From NCBI RefSeq assembly GCF_949628215.1, contig NC_134282.1, positions 10,910,223 through 10,974,222 of the forward strand: a stretch of DNA of 64,000 nucleotides, written 5' to 3'. Below the pieces are notes generated by a model, which saw nothing but the letters and a program-made list of their open reading frames with translations, had not been told where the DNA came from and did not search any database. The position numbers were made by a program, and so were the translations under genes. Of the stretch, positions 26,601-38,714 are shown in pieces. How positions within the stretch are numbered: position 1 is the stretch's first letter; every line of letters starts with the position of its first letter. The stretch is from Phalacrocorax aristotelis (taxonomy: Eukaryota > Chordata > Aves > Suliformes > Phalacrocoracidae).

Positions 26601-29600
26601 TATGCCCTCAAGTAAGAGTTGACTGCATGTGTTAGAATGCACAAGTACACCTGTCTGCCTTGAGGTTTCTACTTTGTAATGGGCACATTTTGGGGAACAA
26701 AGTTGTTTGGGGATTTTTCTTCCACAAATGGGGCTCAGTTGCCATTGCCACCAAGTCCAGTAGGTCGTGGCTATGTAGTACAAGCTTTCCACACAGTTTT
26801 TTTTCAGCCAGACTCTGATTTCTGGCAAATCAACAGTCTACTTTGAGCAGGCAATTAAGAAATGGGAAGCTGGCAGAACAGCTTGGGCAGGACAGTAGCC
26901 GAATCCTGAACAGTTGAAATAGAAGTTTACGCAATAGTTATGACAACACTGTTCTGGATTTGTGACTGTTAGGGACATCTGACTAGACCCAGTTGCTAAA
27001 GCTTCCTTTACCCTATAAAGTTTTAAAGACTCACTTAAGCATGGCTGTGGGTACAGCCAGTATCATGTTCACCTCAGGGTGACACTTAAACTTCCAGACA
27101 GTGTAGTGAAATTTTGTGGCAGATATCCAACCTTTGCTTTACTATCAGTAAAGCATTCCCATTAGTTCAAGAGAGGTTAAGGAGTTCATGCTGCTTAAAA
27201 TATGAAGCATCTGTAAAGTCTCACTATTCTACAGAGAATCTCAAATGCTCAGCCATGAGTACAATTTGAGCCACAGAGCCTGTAAATGAGTTTTAGAACT
27301 CTGCCTTGCACGGCTGTCTTTATACTGACAGCTTGGTATACACAGTTGCTTCTGAACCTAAGGCATACCTTGTTAGTGGATACAGAGTGAGAAATGCAAG
27401 TTCCAGTTACACCACTAGGTCGGTGGGTATTGCTGCCCTAAGGGCATGGTACTAGCTACTAGCTGGCTTACGCTAGCACATAAGCACATTTATGATTTGT
27501 CTTAGAAGAGCACATGCATGTAATAGACTGGAATGGATGTTCCTATATGTAATATTTTTGTATTGGTAGGGCTGTTTAGCTGCCAAGAGACTCCAGGGAC
27601 AGTCACTCCGTTTATTGTTGAGCCACTTCTCTACTGTCTCTATAAATCAAGAGATCTTTTCAGATCTTCCCCATGTAGAGAATCTTGACCTATCATCTAT
27701 AGTTCATGTAGCTACTTACTTAACTGGGTTTTTACCCTCCTCTTACATGTGGAAAGAGCACCCAGTCCACTCCATACCAAGACTATTCTAGAGAGTCTAT
27801 AGGAAGCAGATGCCTGTTAATTTCATTTGTTGTACTGTGGTGACCGTGTTAGATACCTCTGTTGATGTGTTGATTTGACATACTTGATGCTACTTTAGTC
27901 TGTGTTTTCTTCTCTCATGATAAAATCTGATTTGAAGTGTCTGCTAAATTTCAAGAGAGCTTGTGTTACATTATCTCAATCTGGAATGCCTCTACAAGAC
28001 AAATAAATACCAATCCCCTTAACTCTCACCTCCACATGCATACATACAGCACTAATAAACACACAGGCAATACTGTATTATTGGACAGTTCTAAGTAGGA
28101 CTATGAAAGAACAAAAATCCAGTTGAAATATCAATATCAAGTCACAGTTTAGTGCTCTAACTACAGAGTATTTGTTAACTCATCTTATGGAAGAAAAAAT
28201 AAAACATTTAATGGTTGAAGAACTTACAGAATTCCAGATAGTATAAGTTGAATTCTGCTAAGCTTAACTGTTAAGCTTCTGGAGTTTTGAAAGGTTACTC
28301 TTAAGGAATTTAACTTCCATTTTTCACCCTTCACTTCAGCAGGCACTGTGGCAGTTTGAAGTATGTAAGTGACCTTACCTCATAAGATCTGAGACCTGAG
28401 GAGTTATGAGTGCAGTCAGCTTCCTTGTTGTTCTGTACTGTTGCAAGGATGAACCAAGTACCAGTGCTCCTTTCACATAGGAGTCATTTGTGGCTAGAGT
28501 CACAAAAGACTGGTCTGGAAGAAATGAACTTGGTCAATTTACCATGATCCACTACTTTGTTCTGAGACAGATACACTAGAAACCTAGTGTTGTTAGGTAA
28601 TCATGCTGTGAGGCCTCTAAGGTGCTCTTTAGCTCTACATATTGGGCCTACCTACATGGCTGAATGAAGCAGATTATACTTGCATAGCTATACTTGCTAT
28701 TATTAACTTGACACATGGCAAAATGCAGAAAAAAAAAAACCCAGTATCAAGACTGTTGCAAGAGAAAACCAGTTTCAGTTTGCCCACAGGTCAAATAAGT
28801 CACTCCAAACATTAGAGACAACACAAAAAGTCTGAAGAGCCTTATTCTGGCCACTAATGTATTATTTTTAAGCTAAAGGTACTGGGAGTCAGTGAGCTTG
28901 CATTTGGTCTAAAGTTAGTAACAGTACAGTCTTGAAGAGTTACTCTAAGTTCAGCTCTGAACCCTGAAGCTAGGGCAGTGTAAAATTTAGGTTTCATTTT
29001 CAAATGAAGGCAAGCATTGAATTAGATCTTGGACAACAGTATTAAGTTTGGCTAGCTCAGGATTTTGCAGATGAGTTGTTCTGCAACCCATGGCTGCAGC
29101 TCTATCACAAGAATGCAAGATTTAAATGGGAAGTAACCAGTAATATGATAAGCAATTTAAGACTTGCAGCAACAGGTTTTTTTCTTCAAGCAAGAAGAGG
29201 TAAGGTTGGATTGTTACTATAATCTTCTGCTCCAGCTGTATCTTAAAAATAGATTAAGATGGATCAGTTTGCCACATGCTGTTTATTGAGGCCATACAAT
29301 ACAAGCTTTTCATTCTTTCAATTGTCATGTTGTTTTAAACTGCCAGGGTGGGACTGACAAAAGCAAAGTAACTTCTTAACTTCTGCAATTCATTGTTAAC
29401 TATCATCATGTAGACTGTTCCCTATCATCAAGCACTACTCCTTTCCAAGCTACAGTGCTTTATAAAGTGTGCTCTTTTCTACCAAACTATTTTTGACACC
29501 ATCAACAAAATAGTTTCCTTCCTAAGAATTTCAAGAGTAGATTTTCACATTCACATCTATTTTAGCAACTGTGTTTTCTTTTCTTTACAGAAGTTGTTAA

Positions 29601-31781
29601 TTAGGTTAGATCAGGATTGAGAGTGAGTGAGGGTTCTGGGCACTTAGAAGCTTACTATCAAGTCTAGTAGTAAGATTAAAATAGCTACTGCTCTACTTTC
29701 AGAGAGACTGTTTGGTACAATTCCTCAGCCCGTGAGACAGTCATCATCAGTATCTTTTTAGCTTAATACCATCTTAATGGTTGACGACAAAAGTCAAGTA
29801 CCATAATCATCTATGAGCTCTGCAAGCTCTACACACCAGCTACAAAACCTTCTATTTTGCTCAGCAGCAAAACCAACTAGGCCCAAGGGATTTAGATTAT
29901 AGTGGTCAATTACCAAATTCAGAAAAGATTCCACAATCCCAGGAATAAAAATTATTTTTCAACTCACTTTAGCTACCAATATACAGAACAATTTTATGTT
30001 TCTGTGAAGCTTTACAAATGGCAAGTGTGTGATTTTAATTGGCGTGATTTTAAGTGGTGGGAACATCTAATAAAGCAGCATTTTTCATTAATTCATTTGC
30101 ATGTTACTCCTCAACTACTCAATAAATAGAAGTCTGCCACTCTGTGCTGACAGGCAGCTCACTAGAAATCCAGTGCAGACAAAGCGGGATTGTACCCAAC
30201 GTTTATCTGAATGTTGTGTGTGTGTCCCTGCCCAAGCAGAAGACTAATTCTTAAAGTGACCTTGCCACTGAAAGACTAGTCTTTTTCATTGACCTGTTAG
30301 CAGGTATACTGCCACCAGGTCTCCTCATCTTACTGAAACTGACTATTCACACACAAAGGTCTCAGAGAAATAAAGTCAATTTAGTGATGGAGTAAAGGCA
30401 AAGCCTCCCCCTATTACATCCCAACTGCAGGAGGAAACTTTATGACTGCCTGACAGGAGGAAGATACTGACATGCTGTAGAGCATCCAAGTCAGTATAGC
30501 TTTCCAAAGTTTTGAATAAATTGTGTTCTCCTTCATGCCTTCTCTGAAGTACACTCAGACGTGTTATGCATGAGTCCATGCTACAATTTGGGCAAGACCA
30601 GTTGCTGCTTAATATGGAAGCTACATCTGTAAGACACTAGCCCATTCTACCTAAGCCACAAGTATTTCAGTCATGTGGGTCTCCCTGTCCTTCTCCATTC
30701 TCTGTAAACATTTCCTCCACAGCAGGTTATGTTCATGCAGCAGTCACTGTTACGCCTGAAACATACTAAACTATTAGTAGTAGCGTGGCTGCAAGAACAC
30801 AGAGAACATGAGACAGCTGCACAGCTTCATAACTGATTTATCCAGGCAAACCTGAGCTGCTTCGGCTGCCCAGTGCATCGGCTATAGTATCTGTACGCAA
30901 GGGTCTTTGCGCTAGCCCTTACGCTCCTAAGAGCATCCTGGCAGTCTGAGCCAGGAGCTATCTTTCATGTGACAGCATGCAGGAGGGGACCACAGTGCTT
31001 GCTCCAGATGTTTTAAAACTTCCCCCGGAAGCATTTTCATAGGCATAGCCAGAGTTCACAGGTGTTTGCCTGTTCTGTTCTTTGAGTGAGTTGCTAGTAC
31101 ATCTGATTTTTTTTTTCTTGACTTCAGGATTCCTAAAGTGCCAGGAGCATCTAACCGACAGGTGATCGGGCGGCAGAGCACCAGACGTTCTGCAGCCTTC
31201 TAGGTGTTAAAGTGAAACCCACTGCACTGACAGCTTCAGCTAAGGTAAAAAAAAAAAGTCCGGAAGGAAATCGCCAGGCGCACTTGGAGAGGCGGCAAGG
31301 AACTGCTCCTCGTAACGCAGAGAGTGCACAGAAGCTGCGCGCTCTCTGTAGCGCCTCGGGAGCGGGCTCGCATTTCTCCTGCGAGCCGCCGCGGCCCTGC
31401 GGTGGCCCCTCCGGACCCTGGTGCCCCCCGCCGCGGGGGCCACTTCGCTCCCGTCGGCGGACGGAGCCCCGGGCCAGGGAGCGGCCCCTCAAACCGCGGC
31501 AGGTGCCCGGCGGGACTCCTCCGCCGCGGGAAGCCCCAGCCCCGCCGGCCGCGGCACCGGCTCGCCGCGCCCGCAGGGCGGCAGCCCACCGCCGGCCGCT
31601 CGCCGCTGGCAGCGACCGCCGCCTAAAAATAGGTTGCCGCCGCGCCGCGGCCCGGCCCGCTCCGCTCCCGCACGGCGGCCCGGAGGCCAGCGGGCAGCGT
31701 CCGGCGGCTCCGCGACTCCCGCCCGCGGCCCTCGCGAATCGCCGCGCCTGTGCCGGGCGCCGGCGCTCACTGACCTGCCAT
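17460..31781 (-). CDS. GYG1: GYG1, glycogenin-1 (complete, eight coding exons)
   Basis: Glycogenin-1 is a cytosolic GT8-family glycosyltransferase that transfers glucose from UDP-glucose to its own tyrosine and so primes glycogen for glycogen synthase. Coding exons on the minus strand: 31775-31781, 28379-28514, 26315-26489, 25760-25922, 21899-22025, 18549-18768, 17853-17903 and 17460-17630. All have GT-AG borders in compatible phases and total 1050 nt (349 residues plus stop), against 350 for the human long form as remembered. Visible features are the N-terminal [20 protein letters not shown], the DxD metal/UDP site in CVFMDADTM, the acceptor tyrosine in [11 protein letters not shown], the [13 protein letters not shown] segment, and the C-terminal glycogen-synthase-binding tail [20 protein letters not shown]. 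The start ATG lies in a CpG island and leaves only seven coding bases in exon 1. No defect was seen. Confidence 0.97.
17853..17903 (-). CDS. GYG1: GYG1 51-nt cassette exon (long isoform)
   Basis: On the minus strand AACTATTTGCAG precedes a 51-nt exon encoding [17 protein letters not shown], followed by the donor GTATGA. It matches the 17-residue segment that distinguishes human glycogenin-1 GN-1L (350 aa) from GN-1 (333 aa), as remembered. Both flanking junctions are phase 0, so inclusion or skipping keeps the frame. The donor is weaker than consensus, in keeping with optional use. Confidence 0.9.
18549..18768 (-). CDS. GYG1: GYG1 exon 6, end of catalytic domain
   Basis: The acceptor is GTCCGACAG and the donor GTATGT. 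The exon encodes [20 protein letters not shown], then [20 protein letters not shown] and a phase-0 end at GVNT. The next coding sequence can be either the 51-nt cassette exon or the last exon, both in frame. Confidence 0.96.
21899..22025 (-). CDS. GYG1: GYG1 exon 5, autoglucosylation tyrosine
   Basis: The acceptor is CTCTTTCAG and the donor GTAAGT. The exon encodes [40 protein letters not shown]. The first tyrosine of VYSY corresponds to human Tyr195, the site to which the first glucose is attached. Confidence 0.97.
25760..25922 (-). CDS. GYG1: GYG1 exon 4
   Basis: The acceptor is TACAACTAG and the donor GTATGT. The exon encodes [36 protein letters not shown] and [15 protein letters not shown], the central part of the GT8 catalytic domain. 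Confidence 0.97.
26315..26489 (-). CDS. GYG1: GYG1 exon 3, DxD catalytic motif
   Basis: The acceptor is TTTCCCCAG and the donor GTGAGT. The exon encodes [40 protein letters not shown] and [11 protein letters not shown]. The DAD triplet is the DxD motif that coordinates Mn2+ and UDP-glucose in GT8 enzymes. Confidence 0.97.
28379..28514 (-). CDS. GYG1: GYG1 exon 2, N-terminal GT8 fold
   Basis: The acceptor is TTTCTTCCAG and the donor GTAAGG. The exon encodes [20 protein letters not shown], then [12 protein letters not shown] and TPQVSDLM, the beginning of the nucleotide-sugar binding fold. Confidence 0.96.
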
Positions 31782-32110
31782 GGTGCCGGCTCCGCGGACC
31801 GGCTGCGGCGGGGACGGCGGCCGCGCTGCGGGGGCTGCGCCGAGGCCGCCCCTTATGTAGGGGCGGGGCCACGCGCGACACGTCCCCGGCGGAGGCGGAG
31901 GCCCCGCTCTGAGGAGTCCCCGCGCCCCGGCGGGGCGGGGCGGGGTCTCCGCCATGGCCTCCCGCGGCCGCGGCACGTCATCCCTCCTTCGGCCACGGGT
32001 GAGGCCGGGGAGCCCGCCGTGAGAGGTTCGTACACACTCCCACCCCCGGTGCCTGCCAGGGTAAGCGGAGCTTAGTGGGAAAACGCCCCACTGCACTCAC
32101 GGCGGGTCGG
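31250..32110 (-). promoter_or_regulatory. GYG1: GYG1 CpG-island promoter
   Basis: This is a strongly GC-rich, CpG-dense block covering the GYG1 start codon. It holds GC-box clusters (GGGCGGGGCC near 31860; GGGGCGGGGCGGGG near 31930) and a CACGTCA element near 31975. There is no clear TATA box, as expected for a housekeeping promoter. Good plus-strand splice-donor-like sequences (GGGTGAGG near 31998, AGGGTAAGCG near 32059) allow a divergent transcript, but none is proven. Long open frames here on both strands are CpG artefacts. Confidence 0.85.
31775..31781 (-). CDS. GYG1: GYG1 coding exon 1 (start codon)
   Basis: On the minus strand ATG-GCA-G is followed by the donor GTCAGT, giving Met-Ala and the first base of an Asp codon completed by exon 2. 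The context GGCACCATGG is a good Kozak match. The position inside a CpG island supports the choice. Confidence 0.85.
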
Positions 32111-32895
32111 AGCCCGTGTGAGAGCGCGGTGCCTCAGGCAGGCGGCGCCCGTGGCACAAGTAGCACGTTGCTCCTGTGGACGCCAAGTCCTGCAGGAAGA
32201 AGTAAAACCACGCCAGGCCCAAAACCACCGGCAGCTATCGGGAGCGCATTTACAGTATTCACATGCCAGAGACCCCCAGGCCCACAGCCACGTTAGGGTA
32301 GTGTGGCCACCGGTGAGACATCCATGATGCTGCTGCAAAATGGCGGCTGAGGATGGTGTTCCTGTGAGGAGTGCCCTGGGCTGGATGCAGGCAGCTGCAC
32401 GCACGGCTGGGATTGCTGTCGGGCTTTGAAATGCAGCGGTTGGTGCATGCAGCACGCCGGGTGGTTTGCTGGTGGTCGCTGCGGGGTGGCAGGAGGGGCC
32501 CTAGAAAAGGTGCAAGGCAAGTGCTTTCATTTGAAGGCTTACACCATCGTGCCTCTGTTAAGACACTGTAACTGGTAGTGTTGGCAATGCTTGGCACCTC
32601 TGGGGAGCGTGTGTCAGTAGGTGAGACGAGGAGATATGCCCGTACTTAGACATAGTTTTCTTTATCGCCCAATTTCAGTTCCTGAAGAAATGCGAGCTGT
32701 ACCTTTTCAGTAAAACCGGAAGGGTGTTAATAAGTTTCTTGTGCTCTTCTTTATCAACCTTGAAAGCATGATGAGGATTAAGGTTATTCACTTGACTCCC
32801 TACCTTCTAGTCAAAACTGAGAAATTGAAAATAATGACAAGTAGTGAAGGGTATAGATACACAAGACACCCTAAGTGAAGAGATGTGTTAGTCCA
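32111..32895. other. GYG1 upstream flank, no gene recognised
   Basis: GC-rich sequence to about 32.5 kb then AT-rich. Open frames on both strands (for example minus 32072-32455) look like chance products of GC-rich DNA and resemble no protein I know. Confidence 0.5.
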
Positions 32896-33597
32896 AAGAA
32901 TCACAGACTGGCTGAGGTTGGAAGGGTCCTCTGGGGGTCGTCTGGTCCAAAACCCCCTGCTCAAGCAGGGCCACCCAGAGCTGGGTGCCCAGGACCGTGT
33001 CCTGATGGCTTCTGAACATCTCCAAGGATGGAGACTCCACCACCTCCCTGGGCAGCCTGTGCCGGTGCTCGGTCACCCTCACAGCGACAAAGTGTTTCCT
33101 GATGTTCAGAGGGAACCTCCTACAGCGTGTGTGTCAGTCTGTGCCCATTGCCTCTGGTCCTGTCACTGGGCACCACTAGGAAGAGCCTGGCTCCGTCCTC
33201 TTCGCACCCTCCCTGCAGGTGTTTATATCCATTGATGAGATCCCCCCGAGCCTTCTCATCTGCAGGCTGAACGGTCCCAGCTCTCTCAGCCTTTTCTCAT
33301 AGGAGAGATGCTTTCTTGTCCCATCATCATCCTTGTGGCCCTTGGTTGGACTCTCTCCAGCATATGCCTCTCTTGTACTGGGGAGCCCAGCACTGGACAG
33401 AGTCTTCCAGGTGTGGCCTCACCAGTGCTGGGTAGAGGGGAAGGATCCCCTTCCTCGACCTGCTGGCAATACTGTGCCTAATGCAGCCCAGGACACCCTG
33501 CACCTTCTTTGCAGCAAGGGCACATTGCTGGCTCATGTTCAGCTTGCTGTTTACCAGGACACCCAGGTCTTTTTCTGCAGTCCATTATCTTCCTCAA
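32896..33597 (-). repeat. CR1 LINE 3' portion, minus orientation
   Basis: It starts with the antisense 3'-end signature (AATCACAGACTGGCTGAGG then GGAAGGGTCC, CTGGTCCAAAACCCCCTGC). It continues through GGAGACTCCACCACCTCCCT and CAGCACTGGACAGAGTCTTCC to GCTGGCTCATGTTCAGCTTG. The minus strand carries pieces of the ORF2 tail ([34 protein letters not shown]). It is 5'-truncated and broken. Confidence 0.9.
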
Positions 33598-35520
33598 GAC
33601 AATGACCCATACCTGCTTTTTCACCATAATAAATGGAGGAAAGTCTGTTTGGAAGGAGATTCCTTTCTAACCTGAAATGGCCAATGGGTTTTGTCATGAA
33701 AGGATTTAAAAACTAAGCAAACCCCCAAATGCAAACTGATGAGCAAAGAACATTCCACCTCCAAATTTCCCCAATATGGGAAACTATGTTTGAGCCGAGA
33801 AAATTTTTGTAGACCTGTGTTAAAATCAAATTACTGTTAAAAATATCAACATCAGGGAAGTGCTCCTTGACCAACGACAAAAAAAAGCTTTTAGAGCATA
33901 CCAGTAATTTATAAAACATGACATGCATAAAAATGCATGAATCATAATTATAGTCAATTCTGATAATGTTATATGTGAGCAGAGATTACTAGTATTTTCT
34001 GGTATGCGGCCCTTTTTCAGGTATCCATGGCTTTGGCAAACTTTGTGATGGTGTTAGGCATGGTTTGTGTCTGTCTCAGATGGAAGTTTTGAGAAATTTT
34101 TAGCCAGCACATTTTAGCTGTGCGTAGCTTGTTGCTTTGCCAAGTTTTTGAGAGAAAACAATAGAATAGCCACTGTTGGTGACTGCCCTCCCTTCACCCC
34201 CACCCCCGCGGCTCCTTTGTATTATGTTAGAGTTAAGCAGAAGAGCATCATTCCTCCTGGCTTCCGTGTTAAAAACAATCAAAACAAAAGCCCTACATTT
34301 GTCAGTGTTAAGCTTGAAAGTGTGATAGAGAAATGCTCCCCCCACCCTCATGCACACACCTGCTTGCATATGCTTGTTTGAGATTTTTCAGGTGTTCATG
34401 GTTGAACAGGCTGTGAATTCTGTGGTTCCCTTGTGTGACTGGATTGCACATCCATCTGTGCCCCTGTACTGACTGGTTACACTCCCTCACAACCTGGAGG
34501 GAAAAAGTGACAGGAAGAACCTGAGAGATAATCAGGTGTTCCATTGCCTTCCAGATCAAATGGAAGAAAAGATCATGTGACATGAGGATAGAAGGAAAAA
34601 AGCCAGGAAAAAAGAGAGGAATGCTTGGGACAAGCTCTCATGAGATGAGGGCTAAGATGGGAAAGCATCTAAGCCTGGGACAAGCTGAGCCAAAAAAAAA
34701 ATTTGGCTTCAATTTTGATGGAAGAGGATTTAAGTCCAGGTGAAAGATAAGTATATGAGGATGGGAGATAGTCAGAGAAACTGCATTACTTGTCAGCACA
34801 CCGTAGTACTTGATAAAAATCTGGTGAGGAGGAGGAAGGGATAAATTTTGCTGAATAAAGAGACAGACAGCTTTCAGAAAGAATGGACAAAGTGCTGTAT
34901 AGCAGCTCATTAGGTGAATACTGGCACACTGAATGAGGTGCCAGTCCTATGGAAGATGAGCCTGTAATCATGCAATTAAAAAATTACATCACAATGCATG
35001 TCACAGAAGTCAAATTACCACTGCAGATTATAGAATTTACTACTTTTAATGACTGAGTAGTAGTGTTATTTTAGTAGGAGCTTGTTTATAACTTAAGTAA
35101 AAAGACATTTTGAAACACCAAATACTAAGAAGTAGCTTTGAAATATAGTTAGGATTTACATAGCAGTAACAGAAACTGCTACCCATGTAACTGGATTGTG
35201 GTAAGTGTAAACTTCTAAAGCACTTAATTAGCCATTTACACTTAAGCTATATAATAATTTTGCAAATGTGCTCAGTGAGTCCAACCATTAAATTAATAAA
35301 ACATTGTAGGGAAAGTTTCAGAATAAAACAGTATTTCTGCCTCTGCAAAATCTGAAGAAAAACAGAAAAAGGGTCAACTCTATGCATTCGGTTCAAGTTT
35401 AAAGTACTGGAATTCATGTTTTTGACAACACTGCAACTGAAATGGCAATCTGTCTGGTTAGGCAAGAGAATGCCATGGTGTGAATTACATAGCTGAAAAT
35501 ATTAAAAGAATATAGCCCAA
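33598..35520. other. intergenic, no gene recognised
   Basis: AT-rich unique sequence without exon-like protein similarity. Short open frames here lack any recognisable family signature. Confidence 0.5.
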
Positions 35521-35625
35521 TTCATAGAATCATAGAATGTCCTGAGTTGGAAGGGACCTGCAAGGATCATCGAGTCCAACTCCTGTCCCTGCATAGGACA
35601 GCCCCAAATTTACACCATGTGAATT
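35521..35625 (-). repeat. CR1 LINE 3'-terminal fragment
   Basis: TCATAGAATCATAGAATGTC then GAGTTGGAAGGGACCTGCAA and ATCGAGTCCAACTCCTG is the antisense CR1 3' end with two copies of the terminal ATTCTATG-type octamer. About 100 bp of the element is present. Confidence 0.85.
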
Positions 35626-36567
35626 TTGTCAAGTCTGTACTAAGAGGTTTGATTCTATTTTTCTCCTGCCCTCTCTGTCTTGTCCTGTCATAAAATTCCC
35701 TGATGATAAAACCTGTTCTGGGTCATGCCCTCTGCTTTTTGAAGCCCTTGAACTTACTGTGAAGCTGAGAATAGTCTGCATAGAATTTTAAAATTTGGCA
35801 CAAATTTTTCAAAGTGCTAGGATTTCAATACAATGTAACTTATTCCAATAGGACTGAAAAGGCTTTGGTGTTTCTATTTGAATAATCAAAATATTATGCT
35901 GTCACTCCAGCTTATTTCAACCTTTCCCATTTTCCTTTCCTAGTGGGCATTCTCTTTGCCTGTCCCAGAGCCAGTTACAGCTTTGGTCTCGTTTCCTGCA
36001 AAAAAAAAATCCACCTGTTACATAAACATGATAGTCTTCTGAAAAGCTAGGCTCTATCCTGTAAATCTTGCATTTGCTTGGTGTGTGTTACTTAACACAT
36101 GGCAGTGAGCATACATTTAGTGGATTAAGGAATTCTTATGATTTCTTCTAACTAACATGATAAAATGAACACTCTTACAAGCAATGAAGCAAGTAGGTCT
36201 CGGTTTCTTTTGATCGATATAATTGATTTGATTCTCAGTGGTCTATAATGAAAGCTACAATAGAAGCTTTTCTCCTGGTTGCATGAATAATCTGGCATCT
36301 CTTAAGAAGTAAATTGATGCTAAGCCTTTTTTTCTCATTGGAGAAAGAGTTACCTCTCTCATCAGACTTTACAAAACTGTTAAAAAATAGTAATGCTGAG
36401 ACCTCTCTCTGCTTTCTTAAACTTAATGAAAAGATTTAAATGTTACTGGAGAACAAAGAATCATTTACAAATGATTCCACAAGCCTCTTCTCTTCAGCAA
36501 ATAGGCTAACCAAGGCATGCATACGTGTATTTTTGTCCTAACTTGCCCTCCACTCCATCTCTCTCTG
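35626..36567. other. intergenic, no gene recognised
   Basis: AT-rich unique sequence between a CR1 end and the first young LTR. Nothing recognised. Confidence 0.45.
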
Positions 36568-36572
36568 CCCCC

Positions 36573-37149
36573 TGTCCTGGTTTCAGCTGGACAGAGTTAA
36601 ATTTCTTCATAGTAGCTCGTATGGGGCTATGTTTTGGATTTTTGCTGGGAACAGCGGTGATAATGTGGAGATGTTTTAGTTGTTGCTAAGTAGCGCTTAC
36701 ACTGGTCAAGGACATTTTTTCAGCTCCCCGTGCTCTGCCGGGTGCACAAGAAACTGGGAGGGGACACAGCCGGGACAGCTGACCCCAACTGACCAACGGG
36801 ATATTCCATACCATATGACGTCATGCTCAGTACATAAAGTGGGGGAAGAAGAAGGAAGGGGGGACATTTGGAGTGATGGCGTTTGTCTTCCCAAGTAACT
36901 GTTACGTGTGATGGAGCCCTGCTTTCCTGGAGATGGCTGAGCACCTGCCTGCCCATGGGAAGGAGTGAATTAATTCCTTGTTTTGCTTTGCTTCCATGCG
37001 CAGCTTTTGCTTTACCTGTTAAACTGTCTTTATCTCAAACCATGAGTTACCTCACTTTTATTCTTCCGATTCTCTCCCTCGTCCCACCAGGGGGGAGTGA
37101 GCGAGCGGCTGCGTGGTGTTTAGTTGCTGACTGGGGCTAAACCACGACA
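36573..37149 (+). mobile_element. solo LTR of an endogenous retrovirus (young copy A)
   Basis: A 577-bp element runs from TGTCCTGGTTTCAGCTGG to CTAAACCACGACA (TG...CA ends). It is flanked by 5-bp direct repeats CCCCC at 36568-36572 and 37150-37154. A 5-bp duplication fits ERVL-like (class III) integration, but the C-run makes this copy's duplication weaker evidence than copy B's. No viral coding region is attached. It carries a perfect CRE palindrome (TGACGTCA, 36816-36823) with a TATA-like TACATAAAG about 16 bp later. It differs from copy B by six substitutions and one 1-bp indel by my count. Confidence 0.9.
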
Positions 37150-37154
37150 CCCCC

Positions 37155-37850
37155 TTTGCTAGTGATTCTTTTAGGATGGGAAGCACGAGACCTACTGATT
37201 AGGACACGTGGCTGGGAGCAGAAAGTCAGGGTATGTCCCCAGTTCCACTCCTCATCTGCTGTGATGATAAGGGCAAGCAATGCAGCTCTGTATTTGTTTC
37301 CCTTTTTTTCTCTCTTTACCACTTGACTAAAAACAGTAAGTCCATCTCTTGCTCTGTATTTGTACAGGGGAGTCTCAGTCATGTATCCAAGCTGTAGGTG
37401 CTACTGCCTCGGTAGGTAACAGCCAATCTTACAGTTTCTTACTTGCACAGATGTGCTGACCAGAATCTTAAACTGTCCCAGAATAGAAGACTTTTAGTAC
37501 CTCATTTCATTTGTTACTACAGGAAGTGCTAAAGCTCTTAATACTTCAAACAAACAAACAAACTAATAGATGATAAAATTCCTGGAGATGCAAAGGTCTC
37601 AAGATGTAGAGATTCTAGCAGGGATTTGGCAAGAAACAGTGGTAATACTCCACCGAGCTACTCAGACTTACAGCAATGCTCTAGTTCCATGCCAGGGTTA
37701 TGCTGAATTTCAAACTAGTACTTCCTTCAGTTTAAGCTGTGTAATTAACTTTAGTCTCATGTGGAAAAAAAAAAATCAGGATGATATACTGGGAATCACA
37801 TTTCTAATTAATATTAAGTGAATTCAGCTACTCCCTTTTGAGTTCTTATC
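37155..37850. other. intergenic between LTR copy A and a CR1
   Basis: Unique sequence with a short (AAAC)n run near 37548-37562. Nothing else recognised. Confidence 0.45.
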
Positions 37851-38640
37851 ATGGATCGATGGGCCGTGGCCAATTGTATGAGGTTCAACAAGGCCAAGTG
37901 CTGGGTCCTGCACATGTGTCACAACAACCCCATGCAACGCTACAGGCTTGGGGAGGAGTGGCTGGAGAGCTGCCCGGCAGAGAAGGACCTGGGGGTGCTG
38001 GCTGACAGCCTGCTGAGCATGAGCCAGCAGTGTGCCCAGGTGGCCAAGGTGGCCAACAGGATCCTGGCTTGTATCAGGAATAGTGTGGCCAGCAGGAGCA
38101 GGGCAGTGACGGTGCCCCTGTACTTGGCACTGGTGAGGCCACTTTGAATACTGTGTTCAGTTTTGGGCCCCTCACTACAAGGACATTGAGTTGCTGGAGT
38201 GTGTCCGGAGAAGGGCAACAAAGCTGGTGAAGGGTCTGGAGAACAAGTCATATGAGGAGAAGTTGAGGGAACTGGGGTTGTTTAGTCTGGAGAAGAGGAG
38301 GCTGAGGGGAGACCTTATCACTCTCTACAACTACCTGAAAGGAGGGTGTAGTGAGGTGGGTGTTGGTCTCTTCTCCCAGGTCATTAGCAATAGAATGAGA
38401 GGAAATGGCTTCAAGCTGCATCAGGGGAGGTTTAGATTGGGTATTAGGAATAATTTCTTTACTGAAGCAGTGGTCAGGCTGCCCAGAGAGATGGTAGAGT
38501 CACCATACTTGGAGGTATCTAAAAGACATGTAGACATGACACTTCAGGGCATGGTTTAAGAAGCATGGTAGTGTTGGGTTGATGGCTGGACTTGATGATC
38601 CTAGAGGTCTTTTCCAACCTTAATGATTCTATGATTCATA
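37851..38640 (+). repeat. CR1 LINE 3' portion with broken ORF2 tail, plus orientation
   Basis: It encodes the C-terminal end of the CR1 reverse-transcriptase polyprotein in pieces: [44 protein letters not shown] (stop near 38145), then [20 protein letters not shown] and [16 protein letters not shown]. It ends in the CR1 3' UTR, with TTAATGATTCTATGATTCAT carrying the terminal octamers. It is 5'-truncated and non-functional. Confidence 0.92.
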
Positions 38641-38714
38641 TCATATTCAGTATCATCATAGTTCGGATGGTTCAACCCTTTTCATAGCTAAAGAAGAATA
38701 ATAGCATCAATATT

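Larger units (their letters stand above)
18769..31774 (-). other. GYG1 introns
   Basis: The large introns (18769-21898, 22026-25759, 26490-28378, 28515-31774 and the short ones) are mostly unique AT-rich sequence. Visible simple tracts are a C-run near 21093-21101, a C/CT-rich tract near 21161-21180 and an A/C-rich stretch at about 26170-26260. I noticed no CR1 or LTR copy here, which is unusual next to the repeat-dense flank upstream of the gene. Confidence 0.5.

Noticed and set aside
31212..32075. Plus-strand open frame of 287 codons
   Set aside because: It lies in the GYG1 CpG island, overlaps open frames in other phases and on the other strand, and is a low-complexity Arg/Ala/Pro/Gly translation with no recognisable domain.
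32072..32455. Minus-strand open frame of 127 codons upstream of GYG1
   Set aside because: I compared it by eye with small mitochondrial and membrane proteins and found no match. Adjacent phases show hydrophobic pieces only between stops.
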